Positions 1-8,035 of a stretch of DNA of 27,241 bases are shown here, in pieces. Made by a program: the position numbers and the translations under genes. Source of the DNA: an uncultured beta proteobacterium (GTDB lineage: Bacteria > Pseudomonadota > Gammaproteobacteria > Burkholderiales > Burkholderiaceae). Below the pieces are notes generated by a model that did no database searches, was not told where the DNA came from, and saw only the letters and a program-made list of their open reading frames with translations. The stretch lies in NCBI GenBank assembly GCA_903909925.1, contig CAIVXR010000128.1:1-27241 (forward strand), in the 5' to 3' direction. Each line of letters opens with the position of its first letter. Within the stretch, counting starts at the first letter, position 1.

Positions 1-16
1 CTATTTTACAGAATAT

Positions 17-826
17 CTAGATTTTTCCAGTAATCCAGTAAGCAAAAAGACCAATTATTTCGTGAACCAGCATATTCCAGTTTTGGGCCCCATCCACCAA
101 ATCAAATGCAGTCCACTGAAGGCTATTGGCTGTTTGGTAATCCACCGGGACAGGAATGATATTTAGACCCTGCTTTTGAAAAATCTTCACCGATCGATAC
201 ATGTGGTTTGCTGAAGTGATTAAAAGCCATGGTTTTGCGGGTTTATCTTTCTCAATTTCTGCAATCATGGGCTTCATAAAAATTACGTTTTCATAAGTAT
301 TGCGAGATTGGTTTTCGTAATAGCACGTTCTATCGGCTAAACCCTGCTCTTGAATCAGTTGCTTAAATGCATCTGCCTCAGATATACCTCTTGGCGTAAT
401 GCGCCCAGAAAACCCACTGAAGATAAAAGGTAAATCTGGATACTTTCTAATAAGCTCAAAAGCTTTGGTGACACGCTCTGCAGATGAGTAAATAGTGATC
501 TCGCCACGGTCCACTGCGATTTCCCCGCCTTCAACTGCGCCACCCAAAATAATGATTCCGCCAATATCGCCTTCTGATAGCTTTGCAATTTCCGTCTTTG
601 GAACTACGTCCTCAAGAGGTCTTAGAAAAACTTCAGAGGCAGGTAACCAGCCCACAATTAGCAAATCAAGCAGAGCAAGAACTAAAAAACGTTTGCAAAG
701 CTGGGGTTTTCTCAAGCCCAAAAAGAGCAGCCCAAAGAAAATGAAAATGATCACCCAATTGAGGGGCTCAATGCAAAACTGTACTACCTTCGAGAGAATA
801 AAAAAGATCGTATCCATGATTAGCAT
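17..826 (-). CDS. ElyC/YdcF-type inner-membrane DUF218 protein
   Basis: Membrane-anchored DUF218 protein of 269 residues. Two hydrophobic segments at about residues 22-38 and 46-62 precede a soluble domain at about 88-245. Family features are an Ile-rich strand ending in LGG (91-96), the FSGFSG loop (136-141), an ENQSRNTYEN stretch (171-180) and LLITSANHMYRS (201-212). The two-helix N-terminus, length and C-terminal pattern match E. coli ElyC (about 259 residues), which is linked to envelope and peptidoglycan biogenesis; the biochemical reaction of the family is not settled. The first Met is chosen because a weak AGG lies 11 bases upstream, but Met4 (MDTIFF) is possible. It is divergent from phrB. 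The subgroup (ElyC versus SanA or YdcF) is inferred from architecture. Confidence 0.8.
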   Translation of the reverse strand: MLIMDTIFFILSKVVQFCIEPLNWVIIFIFFGLLFLGLRKPQLCKRFLVLALLDLLIVGWLPASEVFLRPLEDVVPKTEIAKLSEGDIGGIIILGGAVEGGEIAVDRGEITIYSSAERVTKAFELIRKYPDLPFIFSGFSGRITPRGISEADAFKQLIQEQGLADRTCYYENQSRNTYENVIFMKPMIAEIEKDKPAKPWLLITSANHMYRSVKIFQKQGLNIIPVPVDYQTANSLQWTAFDLVDGAQNWNMLVHEIIGLFAYWITGKI

Positions 827-891
827 CGATCTTAACCTGCTAGACTGCCTGCCTTCAGCAACCCCATCAAATTAGCCCTAATATAGAGGCT
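827..891. promoter_or_regulatory. Divergent promoter interval between the ElyC-like gene and phrB
   Basis: These 65 bases separate two divergent genes, so both start sites must lie here or inside the genes. A TAATAT hexamer at 879-884 ends 7 bases before the phrB ATG and could be a -10 box. I see no convincing -35 at 16-18 bases spacing. No terminator or operator is evident. Confidence 0.35.
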
Positions 892-2367
892 ATGCAAAAA
901 GCTCTTGTCTGGTTACGCCGTGATCTTCGTCTTTATGACAATGCAGCCCTTTCACACGCCCTCAAAGAGGCTAAACAGGTCTGGCTCACCTTTATTTTTG
1001 ATACCGATATTTTGAAACCTCTGATTCAGGGGGAGTTAGATGCCAAAGGTTTAAAGCATGAGCGCCGGGTTGACTTTATTTGGCAAGGACTAAAACAAAT
1101 AGATGATGAGCTACGCGCTTTGGGTGGGGGCCTGATCGTTCGCTTTGGCAAACCTGTCGAATGCATCCCGCAGATTGCCAAAGAACTTGGTGTGGATGCC
1201 ATCTTTGCTAATCATGATTATGAGCCATCGGCCATTGCGAGAGATCACTCCGTTAAAGTTCTTCTCGAGAAACTTGGTATTCAGTTTGAAGACTTCAAAG
1301 ATCAAGTCATTTTTGAGAAGAAAGAAATTCTTACGAACTCGAATACTGTTTTTTCAATCTTTACACCCTATAAAAATAATTGGCTCAAAACGCTCCAAGA
1401 TAAAGATTTGGCAGCATATGAATGCAAGCCTAAGCCTGGCCAATTTGCTGTCATCCCCAAAAAGCTAGATACCCCATTCCCCTCTTTAGAGTCCATGGGC
1501 TTTTGTGCTACCGGCATTGAATCGTATCTTCCACCAGGTTCTGAGGGTGGGCAAGCATTTCTAAAAGACTTCCTATCTCGCATTGATCAATACCAAATCG
1601 GCAGAGACTTTCCTGCTATTAAAGGTGTTAGTTATCTATCAACGCATTTGCGTTTTGGCATGCTCTCGATTAGAGGTTTAGTGCGCGAAGCTCATCGTCG
1701 TATGCTTGCTGGCAGTATGGGCGCTACGATTTGGTTAAGCGAATTGATTTGGCGCGATTTCTATTTCATGATTTTGGCTAATCATCCAAGGCTAGCTAAA
1801 GGCGCTTCTTTTAAGCCCGACTATGACAACATTGTTTGGGAAAGTGGCGCTAATGCAAAAAAACTCTTCACAGCTTGGCGTGAAGGTAAAACAGGTTACC
1901 CACTGGTTGACGCAGCAATGTACCAACTTAATCAAAGTGGCTATATGCACAATCGCTTGCGCATGGTGGTAGCTAGCTTTCTCACTAAAGATCTGGGTAT
2001 AGATTGGCGCTGGGGAGAAGCTTATTTTGCCGAGCACCTCAATGACTTTGAGCTTTCATCCAATAATGGTGGCTGGCAATGGGCCTCTTCATCCGGCTGC
2101 GATGCTCAGCCCTATTTCCGTATCTTTAACCCGATTACTCAATCTGAAAAGTTCGATTCTGAGGGTAAATTTATCCGGCGCTATTTACCACAGCTTGATA
2201 AGCTCTCAAAAAAATCAATCCATGCTCCTTGGCAAGCGGGCCATATTGAACTTGAGGCTGCTGGTGTAGTTCTAGGTAGAGACTATCCTTTGCCTGTAGT
2301 TGATCACGATGAGGCGCGCAAAAAAACTTTGCTGCGCTATAGCGTAGTCAAGAAAGTAAGTCAGTAA
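892..2367 (+). CDS. phrB: Deoxyribodipyrimidine photolyase, class I
   Basis: Light-dependent repair of cyclobutane pyrimidine dimers, using FAD and an antenna pigment. The 491 residues hold an N-terminal photolyase alpha/beta domain (from VWLRRDLRLYDN, residues 6-17) and a C-terminal FAD-binding helical domain. FAD-domain signatures are TGYPLVDAAM (334-343), MHNRLRM (352-358) and NNGGWQWASS (391-400). By motif alignment, Trp316, Trp372 and Trp395 correspond to the electron-transfer triad W306/W359/W382 of E. coli PhrB, so the enzyme looks competent. It is slightly longer than the usual 470 or so residues. AGAGG sits only 2 bases before the ATG, too near for a normal ribosome site. apaH follows after 34 bases on the same strand. 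Photolyase fits a sunlit surface-water lifestyle (inference). Confidence 0.95.
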   Translation: MQKALVWLRRDLRLYDNAALSHALKEAKQVWLTFIFDTDILKPLIQGELDAKGLKHERRVDFIWQGLKQIDDELRALGGGLIVRFGKPVECIPQIAKELGVDAIFANHDYEPSAIARDHSVKVLLEKLGIQFEDFKDQVIFEKKEILTNSNTVFSIFTPYKNNWLKTLQDKDLAAYECKPKPGQFAVIPKKLDTPFPSLESMGFCATGIESYLPPGSEGGQAFLKDFLSRIDQYQIGRDFPAIKGVSYLSTHLRFGMLSIRGLVREAHRRMLAGSMGATIWLSELIWRDFYFMILANHPRLAKGASFKPDYDNIVWESGANAKKLFTAWREGKTGYPLVDAAMYQLNQSGYMHNRLRMVVASFLTKDLGIDWRWGEAYFAEHLNDFELSSNNGGWQWASSSGCDAQPYFRIFNPITQSEKFDSEGKFIRRYLPQLDKLSKKSIHAPWQAGHIELEAAGVVLGRDYPLPVVDHDEARKKTLLRYSVVKKVSQ

Positions 2368-2401
2368 AGATCTAAGGCTGCCTTTTCCGCTAAGATAGGG
2401 T

Positions 2402-3241
2402 ATGAACAAAATCTATGCGGTGGGCGATGTTCAAGGATGTGGCCCCTCACTCCAAGCCTTAGTAAAAAAACTTCCTAAAAAATCAAATCTGATTTTCTTG
2501 GGAGACCTAGTCAATCGTGGCCCCGACTCCCTAGGCGCATTAAGACAACTCAAATCTCTTCAAGAATCTGGCCGCGCTGAGTGCATCTTAGGCAATCACG
2601 ATCTTCATCTATTAGCTATTGATGCTGGATTGCGCAAAACTAAAGGTTTAGATACGGTTGATGCGATCCTGAAAGCACCTGATCGCAAGGAACTTATCGA
2701 TTGGATACGACATCGCCCTATGGCACTTAGTAATGGCAAAGTGCTAACTGTACATGCTGGCGTACTTCCCCAGTGGGACCTACAGCAAACTATTGAATGT
2801 GCGCAAGAAGTTGAGAAGGCACTACGCAGTAAATCCTATAAAGAATTTTTAGCCAATATGTATGGCAATACTCCAAATAAATGGAGTAATTCATTGAAGG
2901 GTTATGAGCGTTTACGACTCATCACTAATACGCTTACCCGTATGCGTTTTTGTACACCTAGCGGACAGATGGAATTTGAAAGTAAAGAAGGATTGGAAGA
3001 TGGTCCTAAAGGCTACATCCCTTGGTTTAATACCCCTAAGCGTAAAACCACCGATACCCTCATTTACTTTGGCCATTGGTCTACATTGGGTCTACTAAGA
3101 CATAACAATGTCATTGGCCTAGATACTGGCTGCGTATGGGGTGGCAAATTAACCGCACTGGAAATTGCCGACTCCAATAGAGACTCTAAAAGTCTTGAAA
3201 TTATTCAGGTGGATGGCTATGACCACCCACTTCGAATGTAA
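2402..3241 (+). CDS. apaH: Symmetrical bis(5'-nucleosyl)-tetraphosphatase ApaH
   Basis: Hydrolyses diadenosine tetraphosphate (Ap4A) to two ADP; a metallophosphatase in the cytoplasm. Length (279 residues) equals that of the E. coli enzyme. Metal-binding motifs are visible: GDVQG (8-12), GDLVNRGP (34-41), GNHD (64-67), then VHAG and the C-terminal FGHW. Gln replaces the canonical His of GDxHG, a substitution also seen in other proteobacterial ApaH proteins. The ApaH-specific block AMYGDMPNNW of E. coli is recognisable here as NMYGNTPNKW. A TAAGATAGGGT stretch just precedes the ATG. The gene ends 13 bases before the convergent hemL stop, and no strong terminator hairpin is visible between them. 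Confidence 0.95.
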   Translation: MNKIYAVGDVQGCGPSLQALVKKLPKKSNLIFLGDLVNRGPDSLGALRQLKSLQESGRAECILGNHDLHLLAIDAGLRKTKGLDTVDAILKAPDRKELIDWIRHRPMALSNGKVLTVHAGVLPQWDLQQTIECAQEVEKALRSKSYKEFLANMYGNTPNKWSNSLKGYERLRLITNTLTRMRFCTPSGQMEFESKEGLEDGPKGYIPWFNTPKRKTTDTLIYFGHWSTLGLLRHNNVIGLDTGCVWGGKLTALEIADSNRDSKSLEIIQVDGYDHPLRM

Positions 3242-3254
3242 CTACTTCCTTACT

Positions 3255-4556
3255 TTAGAGCTTCTTGAATGAGCTCTCGGCTGCGGCAATGATGGCGTTC
3301 ACCACTTCATTGTCATGCGCAATCGAAGTAAATCCAGCCTCGTAGGCTGATGGCGCAAGATATACGCCTTCAGCTAACATGAAATGAAAGAATTTCTTGA
3401 ACGCTTCGATGTCAGATTTGGTAACTGCTTCATAAGAAGTCGGAATCTGGCTGGTAAAGTAAAAACCAAACATGCCACCAACACTATCGACTGCAAATGG
3501 AACGCCTGCTTTATCGGCCGCTTGCTTTAAACCAGCCATCAACTTTTCAGTTTGACCAGCAAGACACTCGTAGAAGCCTTCTCGAGAAATAATCTCCAAG
3601 GTTTTAAGGCCGGCTGCTACTGCTACTGGATTGCCAGACAAGGTACCGGCCTGGTAAACACTTCCCAGTGGCGCAAGCTTTGACATGATTTCTTTTTTAC
3701 CGCCAAAGGCTGCCATAGGCATCCCTCCGCCCATCACCTTACCCAAGCAAGTCAAGTCAGGAGTAATTCCTTGCAGAGACTGAGCGCCTCCCAAAGCAAC
3801 CCTAAAGCCAGTCATCACCTCGTCATAAATTAAAACGCTGCCATGCTTGCTAGTGAGACTACGAATCGCAGATAAAAATGCTTTTGAAGGCTGGATTAAG
3901 TTCATATTGCCAGCAATGGGCTCTATGATCACTGCCGCAATCTGATCACCCTGCTTTTTAAAAACTTCTTCGATTGCAGCCACATCGTTGTATGGCAATA
4001 CCAATGTGTGCTTCACTAAATCTTGTGGGACACCGCCAGAAGATGGCGCATTTTGAGTGGAGTCAGCGAAAGTCAACAAGCCTGAGCCTGCCTTCACTAA
4101 AAGACTATCTGCATGACCGTGATAGCAACCTTCAAACTTAATAATTAAGTCTCGGCCGGTATAGCCACGAGCAAGGCGCAAGGCGCTCATGGTTGCCTCA
4201 GTGCCGCTCGAAACCATCCGTACTTGCTCAACGCTAGGCATTAGTGCACAAATGCGTTCAGCCAACTCGATCTCGCCTTCAGTTGGAGCGCCGTAACTAA
4301 AGCTCGTTTCTGCCGCTTTTTGGACTGCCTCTACCACCTCTGGATTTGCATGGCCAACGATCATGGGGCCCCAAGACATAATCAAATCGATATAACGCTT
4401 GTTCTCTGCATCCCAAAAGTAAGGGCCTTTAGCTTTGGTAACAAAGCGGGGTGTACCGCCTACCTGACGAAAAGCCCGCACCGGAGAATTCACACCCCCA
4501 GGTATTGTCTTTTGTGCCCGCTCAAATAAAACTTCGTTTTGATCTACTTTTGCCAC
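3255..4556 (-). CDS. hemL: Glutamate-1-semialdehyde 2,1-aminomutase
   Basis: Converts glutamate-1-semialdehyde to 5-aminolevulinate in the C5 heme pathway; a PLP enzyme of the class III aminotransferase fold. The PLP lysine is in LGKVMGGGMP (Lys273 from the start used here), with the aspartate of the IYDEVMTGFR strand, the SSGTEATMSALRLAR phosphate-cup region and YHGHAD. The reading frame opens further upstream with a TTG at 4562. However, an AGGA lies only 1 base from that TTG and 7 bases from the GTG at 4556-4554, so the GTG start (433 residues) is preferred. The rubredoxin gene ends 13 bases upstream, and the two are probably co-transcribed. Confidence 0.95.
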   Translation of the reverse strand: MAKVDQNEVLFERAQKTIPGGVNSPVRAFRQVGGTPRFVTKAKGPYFWDAENKRYIDLIMSWGPMIVGHANPEVVEAVQKAAETSFSYGAPTEGEIELAERICALMPSVEQVRMVSSGTEATMSALRLARGYTGRDLIIKFEGCYHGHADSLLVKAGSGLLTFADSTQNAPSSGGVPQDLVKHTLVLPYNDVAAIEEVFKKQGDQIAAVIIEPIAGNMNLIQPSKAFLSAIRSLTSKHGSVLIYDEVMTGFRVALGGAQSLQGITPDLTCLGKVMGGGMPMAAFGGKKEIMSKLAPLGSVYQAGTLSGNPVAVAAGLKTLEIISREGFYECLAGQTEKLMAGLKQAADKAGVPFAVDSVGGMFGFYFTSQIPTSYEAVTKSDIEAFKKFFHFMLAEGVYLAPSAYEAGFTSIAHDNEVVNAIIAAAESSFKKL

Positions 4557-4569
4557 AGTCAATTCCTAA

Positions 4570-4740
4570 TTAAATTGCCATCATTTCAAAATCATCTTTG
4601 CGAGCACCGCATTCCGGACAAGTCCAATTCATCGGCACATCTTTCCAGAGAGTGCCTGGAGCAATACCCTCATCAGGCAAACCAGCAGATTCATCATAGA
4701 CCCAACCACAAATGAGGCACATATATGTTTTAAATTCCAT
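4570..4740 (-). CDS. Rubredoxin, 56 residues
   Basis: Small one-iron electron-transfer protein. Read on the minus strand from ATG at 4740 to TAA at 4570, it has 56 codons. It carries both metal knuckles: CLICG at residues 8-12 and CPECG at 41-45, so four Cys (8, 11, 41, 44) ligate Fe. The family tail KDDFEM (48-53) and the aromatic core (Tyr6, Tyr15, Trp32, Trp39) are present. A good ribosome site, GGAG, lies 9 bases before the ATG. It lies between the RlmL-type gene (50 bases upstream) and hemL (13 bases downstream). The redox partner is unknown. The gene is short and easy to miss, but the motif set is diagnostic. Confidence 0.95.
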   Translation of the reverse strand: MEFKTYMCLICGWVYDESAGLPDEGIAPGTLWKDVPMNWTCPECGARKDDFEMMAI

Positions 4741-4790
4741 TAACCAAATCTCCGCTCTATTTCTTGACTAGTAGTTTTATTCTAAAGCAC

Positions 4791-6236
4791 CTAGTCTTCG
4801 CTTGAAGAAGGACGCTTAGCATGCATCTCAAATTTAAACAAACGACACTCGAGTGGTCCATTAAACAATGGGGTGCGCTTAGATTCTTTGATACGCAATT
4901 GCCCTGGTAAAGCCATATCGGCAGTCAATACAAAGATATGCCATCCACCAAAAGCATCTTTAAGGTGTTGGCCAAATTGGCGCAAGAATTCTACAAACTT
5001 GGGATCTTGCTCCTCCTGGGCTTGTAGTTTTTTCAAAGATTCACGACTAGAGCGCTTAGCACTTTGACGACCGGTTTCTAAATTCATCTCAAAGCGGTTG
5101 TCTGGCTCAGCACCATAATCAGCATCACGATCCTGATCGCCGCCTCCCCTGCCACCTTTAATGACAAGACGCTCACCATACGGTGGGTTTAATAACATCA
5201 CACCTTCTTTAGTATTTACCGGAGGTTTACTTGCCAGAGCATCGACTTGGCGCACAAGCGGCTGGTCTGGCAATTGCGCTCTCTGCCAATTACCTCTAAA
5301 CATAGAGACTAATTTTTCATTAATATCGCCACCGCTAATTCTTAATGAATCGACATCAGGGTATTGCTTACGCTTTTCTAAAATATTTGCAAGCGCAGCT
5401 TCTTTTAAATTAGCCCAACGTTTTTGCTCTGCAGCCTCATTAAATGGCTTCAGTCTTTGAAAACCAAAACCATTTGCAGAAGTGACTAGTGGGCGATAGG
5501 CCAATCTACTAGGTTTAGTATCGTCGCCATACATTCCCGCCCGAATTGCTCCTGGCGGAATAGCTAAGGCTATCTGAGCAGCTTCGATTAAAAAGGTGCC
5601 ACTACCGCACATGGGGTCAAATAAAGACTGGCCTGGCTTCCAGGCTGTAATTGACAAAATACCGGCAGCTAAATTTTCCTTAAGGGGTGCATCACCCTTT
5701 TCATCGCGCCAACCACGCTTAAAGAGAGCCTCACCTGAGGTATCTAAATAGATCGTGATTTGGGTGGCAGTTAAATGTGCTTGCACACGTACATCTGGAA
5801 AAGCCGTATCAATACTAGGACGGTCGCCAGTGACATCGCGTAAGCGATCCACGATCGCATCTTTAATTTTCAGCGTAGCAAAGTTCAAACTCTTCAATGG
5901 AGACCGATGCGCTGTTACATCAACACGTAATGTTTGCTGAGAGGTGAACCAATCCTCCCAAGCTAAGCCGCTGGCCAATTTATAAAGATCTTCTTCTTGC
6001 CTATAGGGTGCTTGAGCCATCTGCAATAAAACACGGCTAGCAATCCTTGAATGTAAATTTAGAGCCATGGCTGCAGAAATTGGTGCTGCAAGACCGATTC
6101 CGCCAGTAGGGCTAGTTGGGGTTGGATCAATTACCCAGGCTCCCAGAGCTTTGGAATCAGGACGCCCGGCAATTTCTGCGAGCTCCTGAGCAAGCGGTAC
6201 TTCTAAACCGCCTGGACAAACAACAAAAAATCTCAT
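4791..6236 (-). CDS. THUMP-domain class I RNA methyltransferase, RlmL type (23S rRNA m2G)
   Basis: Predicted SAM-dependent guanine-N2 methyltransferase of rRNA, in the family of E. coli RlmL (m2G2445) and Bacillus YpsC. Residues about 1-60 form an N-terminal ferredoxin-like part, about 60-165 the THUMP region (LHSRIASRVLLQMA), and the rest the Rossmann methyltransferase. SAM motif I is FDPMCGSGTF (206-215) and the catalytic motif IV is LNPPYGERL (349-357). It has 481 residues; the RlmK half fused in gammaproteobacteria is absent. A hydrophilic stretch at about 359-412, with GGRGGGDQDRDAD and a Lys/Glu-rich segment, looks inserted after motif IV. No clear Shine-Dalgarno precedes the ATG. The exact target base is inferred from family only. 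Confidence 0.88.
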   Translation of the reverse strand: MRFFVVCPGGLEVPLAQELAEIAGRPDSKALGAWVIDPTPTSPTGGIGLAAPISAAMALNLHSRIASRVLLQMAQAPYRQEEDLYKLASGLAWEDWFTSQQTLRVDVTAHRSPLKSLNFATLKIKDAIVDRLRDVTGDRPSIDTAFPDVRVQAHLTATQITIYLDTSGEALFKRGWRDEKGDAPLKENLAAGILSITAWKPGQSLFDPMCGSGTFLIEAAQIALAIPPGAIRAGMYGDDTKPSRLAYRPLVTSANGFGFQRLKPFNEAAEQKRWANLKEAALANILEKRKQYPDVDSLRISGGDINEKLVSMFRGNWQRAQLPDQPLVRQVDALASKPPVNTKEGVMLLNPPYGERLVIKGGRGGGDQDRDADYGAEPDNRFEMNLETGRQSAKRSSRESLKKLQAQEEQDPKFVEFLRQFGQHLKDAFGGWHIFVLTADMALPGQLRIKESKRTPLFNGPLECRLFKFEMHAKRPSSSED

Positions 6237-6295
6237 GGGGCTAACAGTCTAAAAAGGGTAATCAAAAATACAGAGATCGTAGTGTTCAGCAGAAC

Positions 6296-6721
6296 TCAGG
6301 GTTTAAAAAGCACTAATGCAACAATAACGACCAGCAAAATTACTGGCACCTCATTGAACCAGCGATACCAAATACCTGACTTCGTATTCACACCAGATCG
6401 AAACTTCTTGAGCAAGCTATAGCAAATGTGGTGGTAAGCGATAAGTAAGAGAACAAAAAATAACTTTACATGCATCCAGACATCGCCAACGCCAACACCA
6501 AAGTAAAGCCAGAGAGTCATCCCAAGTAATACAGCTGGTACAGCCAAGATAGTCATAAAGCGATAGAGGCGATCAGCCATCCCTAAGAGACGCGTGTAAG
6601 CATCAGGATTTTTTTCATCGGCCAAATTCACAAAGATACGCGGCAAATAAAATAAGCCTGCAAACCACGAGGTAATCAAAACGATATGGAAAGTTTTAAC
6701 CCAGAGGTAAGAGTTATTCAT
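6296..6721 (-). CDS. hemJ: HemJ-type protoporphyrinogen IX oxidase (CopD-like membrane protein)
   Basis: Four-helix inner-membrane protein predicted to oxidise protoporphyrinogen IX to protoporphyrin IX, the penultimate step of heme synthesis. With the start used here it has 141 residues, the usual family length. Conserved-looking features are His12 in WVKTFHI, WFAGLFYLPR (19-28), MHVKL (His84, Lys86) and AYHH (His97/His98). An in-frame ATG at 6745 would add 8 residues and overlap proA by 20 bases. The ATG at 6721, 4 bases after the proA stop, gives the start seen in relatives and is preferred. Neither has a strong ribosome site, so coupling to proA translation is likely. Separation from general CopD-domain proteins rests on these motifs and the heme context (hemL nearby). 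Confidence 0.85.
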   Translation of the reverse strand: MNNSYLWVKTFHIVLITSWFAGLFYLPRIFVNLADEKNPDAYTRLLGMADRLYRFMTILAVPAVLLGMTLWLYFGVGVGDVWMHVKLFFVLLLIAYHHICYSLLKKFRSGVNTKSGIWYRWFNEVPVILLVVIVALVLFKP

Positions 6722-6725
6722 ATTT

Positions 6726-8003
6726 TTAGCTACGAATCTCGCCATGGCCCATGACGATGTATTTAAGTGAGGTCAAGCCATCTAAGCCAACTGGCCCACG
6801 GGCATGCAGCTTATCATTAGAAATACCAATCTCTGCACCTAAGCCATATTCAAAGCCATCTGCAAAACGAGTGCTGGTATTCACCATCACACTTGCGCTG
6901 TCAACTTCGCGCAAGAAACGATCTGCCTGAGCTTGGTTATTAGTAATAATTGCATCAGTATGCTTACTGCCATAGCGCTCAATATGATTCATGGCCTCAT
7001 CGATATCAGTTACTGTCTTAATAGACAAAATTGGAGCCAAATATTCTGTATGCCAATCTTCTTCAGTAGCATCAACTAAATCTTTAAAGCCATTTGACTC
7101 AAGTGTTTTACGAGTTAGCTTATCTACTCTTAATTCCACGCCTTTGTCTTGATAAATCTTACAAAGCGTTGGCAACACCTTCTGTGCAACATCTTGGTTC
7201 ACCAAAAGGGTTTCCATCGCATTACATGGGGCGTAACGTTGAGTTTTAGCGTTATCACAGACCTTGATCGCCATCGTAATATCAGCATCAGCATCAATAT
7301 AGGTATGGCAGATACCATCTAAATGCTTAATCATTGGCACGCGCGCTTCAGCCATTAGGCGCGCAATCAAGCTCTTACCACCGCGCGGAACGATCACATC
7401 GATATATTGAGTCATCGTAATCATTTCACCAACAGCACTTCGGTCTGTCGTAGTAACAACTTGCACAGCATCTTTAGGCAAGCTAGCTGCGGCTAAGCCT
7501 TCTTGAATGATTTGTGCCAGCACAGTATTAGAATCAATAGCCTCAGAACCACCACGCAAGATCACTGCATTACCTGATTTCAGACAAAGAGCCGCTGCAT
7601 CAATTGTTACATTTGGTCGTGACTCATAGATGATGCCAATCACACCTAATGGCACACGCATTTGGCCAATTTCAATACCAGAGGCTTGCTTCTGAAATGC
7701 ACTGATCTTCCCAATCGGATCATCCAGAGAAACAATTTGCTCAAGGCCTAGAGCCATGGTTTCGATAGTCTTGGGCGTCATCGTCAGGCGATCTACGAAA
7801 GCAGCATCTTGGCCATTTACTTTTGCGCGTTCTACATCAATCTGATTGACCTTCTGAATCTCACCTACTTTTTGACGGATAAGCTTAGCAATATGTAAAA
7901 GCGCTTGATTTTTTTGCTCAGAAGATGCGCGTGCCATTGCGCGCGATGCACTACGTGCTCGCTTGCCAATATCTTGCATCATTTCTTGAATATTTAAACT
8001 CAT
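6726..8003 (-). CDS. proA: Gamma-glutamyl phosphate reductase
   Basis: NADPH-dependent reduction of gamma-glutamyl phosphate to glutamate-5-semialdehyde, the second step of proline synthesis. It has 425 residues against about 417 in E. coli. The aldehyde-dehydrogenase-like fold is shown by GIIYESRPNVTIDAAALC (about 123-140), ILRGGSEA (148-155), IVPRGGKSLI and the catalytic-cysteine block QRYAPCNAMETLL with Cys260. The C-terminal block GLGAEIGISNDKLHARGPVGL is complete. proB is not in the window. It sits 32 bases after holA and directly abuts hemJ, which suggests a common transcript. Confidence 0.96.
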   Translation of the reverse strand: MSLNIQEMMQDIGKRARSASRAMARASSEQKNQALLHIAKLIRQKVGEIQKVNQIDVERAKVNGQDAAFVDRLTMTPKTIETMALGLEQIVSLDDPIGKISAFQKQASGIEIGQMRVPLGVIGIIYESRPNVTIDAAALCLKSGNAVILRGGSEAIDSNTVLAQIIQEGLAAASLPKDAVQVVTTTDRSAVGEMITMTQYIDVIVPRGGKSLIARLMAEARVPMIKHLDGICHTYIDADADITMAIKVCDNAKTQRYAPCNAMETLLVNQDVAQKVLPTLCKIYQDKGVELRVDKLTRKTLESNGFKDLVDATEEDWHTEYLAPILSIKTVTDIDEAMNHIERYGSKHTDAIITNNQAQADRFLREVDSASVMVNTSTRFADGFEYGLGAEIGISNDKLHARGPVGLDGLTSLKYIVMGHGEIRS

Positions 8004-8035
8004 TGCTGCGCTCGTCTTCCTAACTGTCTAAACCA

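Noticed and set aside
495..875. 126-codon open frame on the plus strand across the ElyC-like gene
   Set aside because: It lies antisense to a gene with clear family motifs, is low-complexity (Ser/Pro/Lys-rich) and resembles no family; a shadow frame.
2423..2440. His to Gln change in the GDxHG metal motif of ApaH as a sign of a broken enzyme
   Set aside because: Gln at this position occurs in other proteobacterial ApaH proteins, and the remaining metal motifs are intact.
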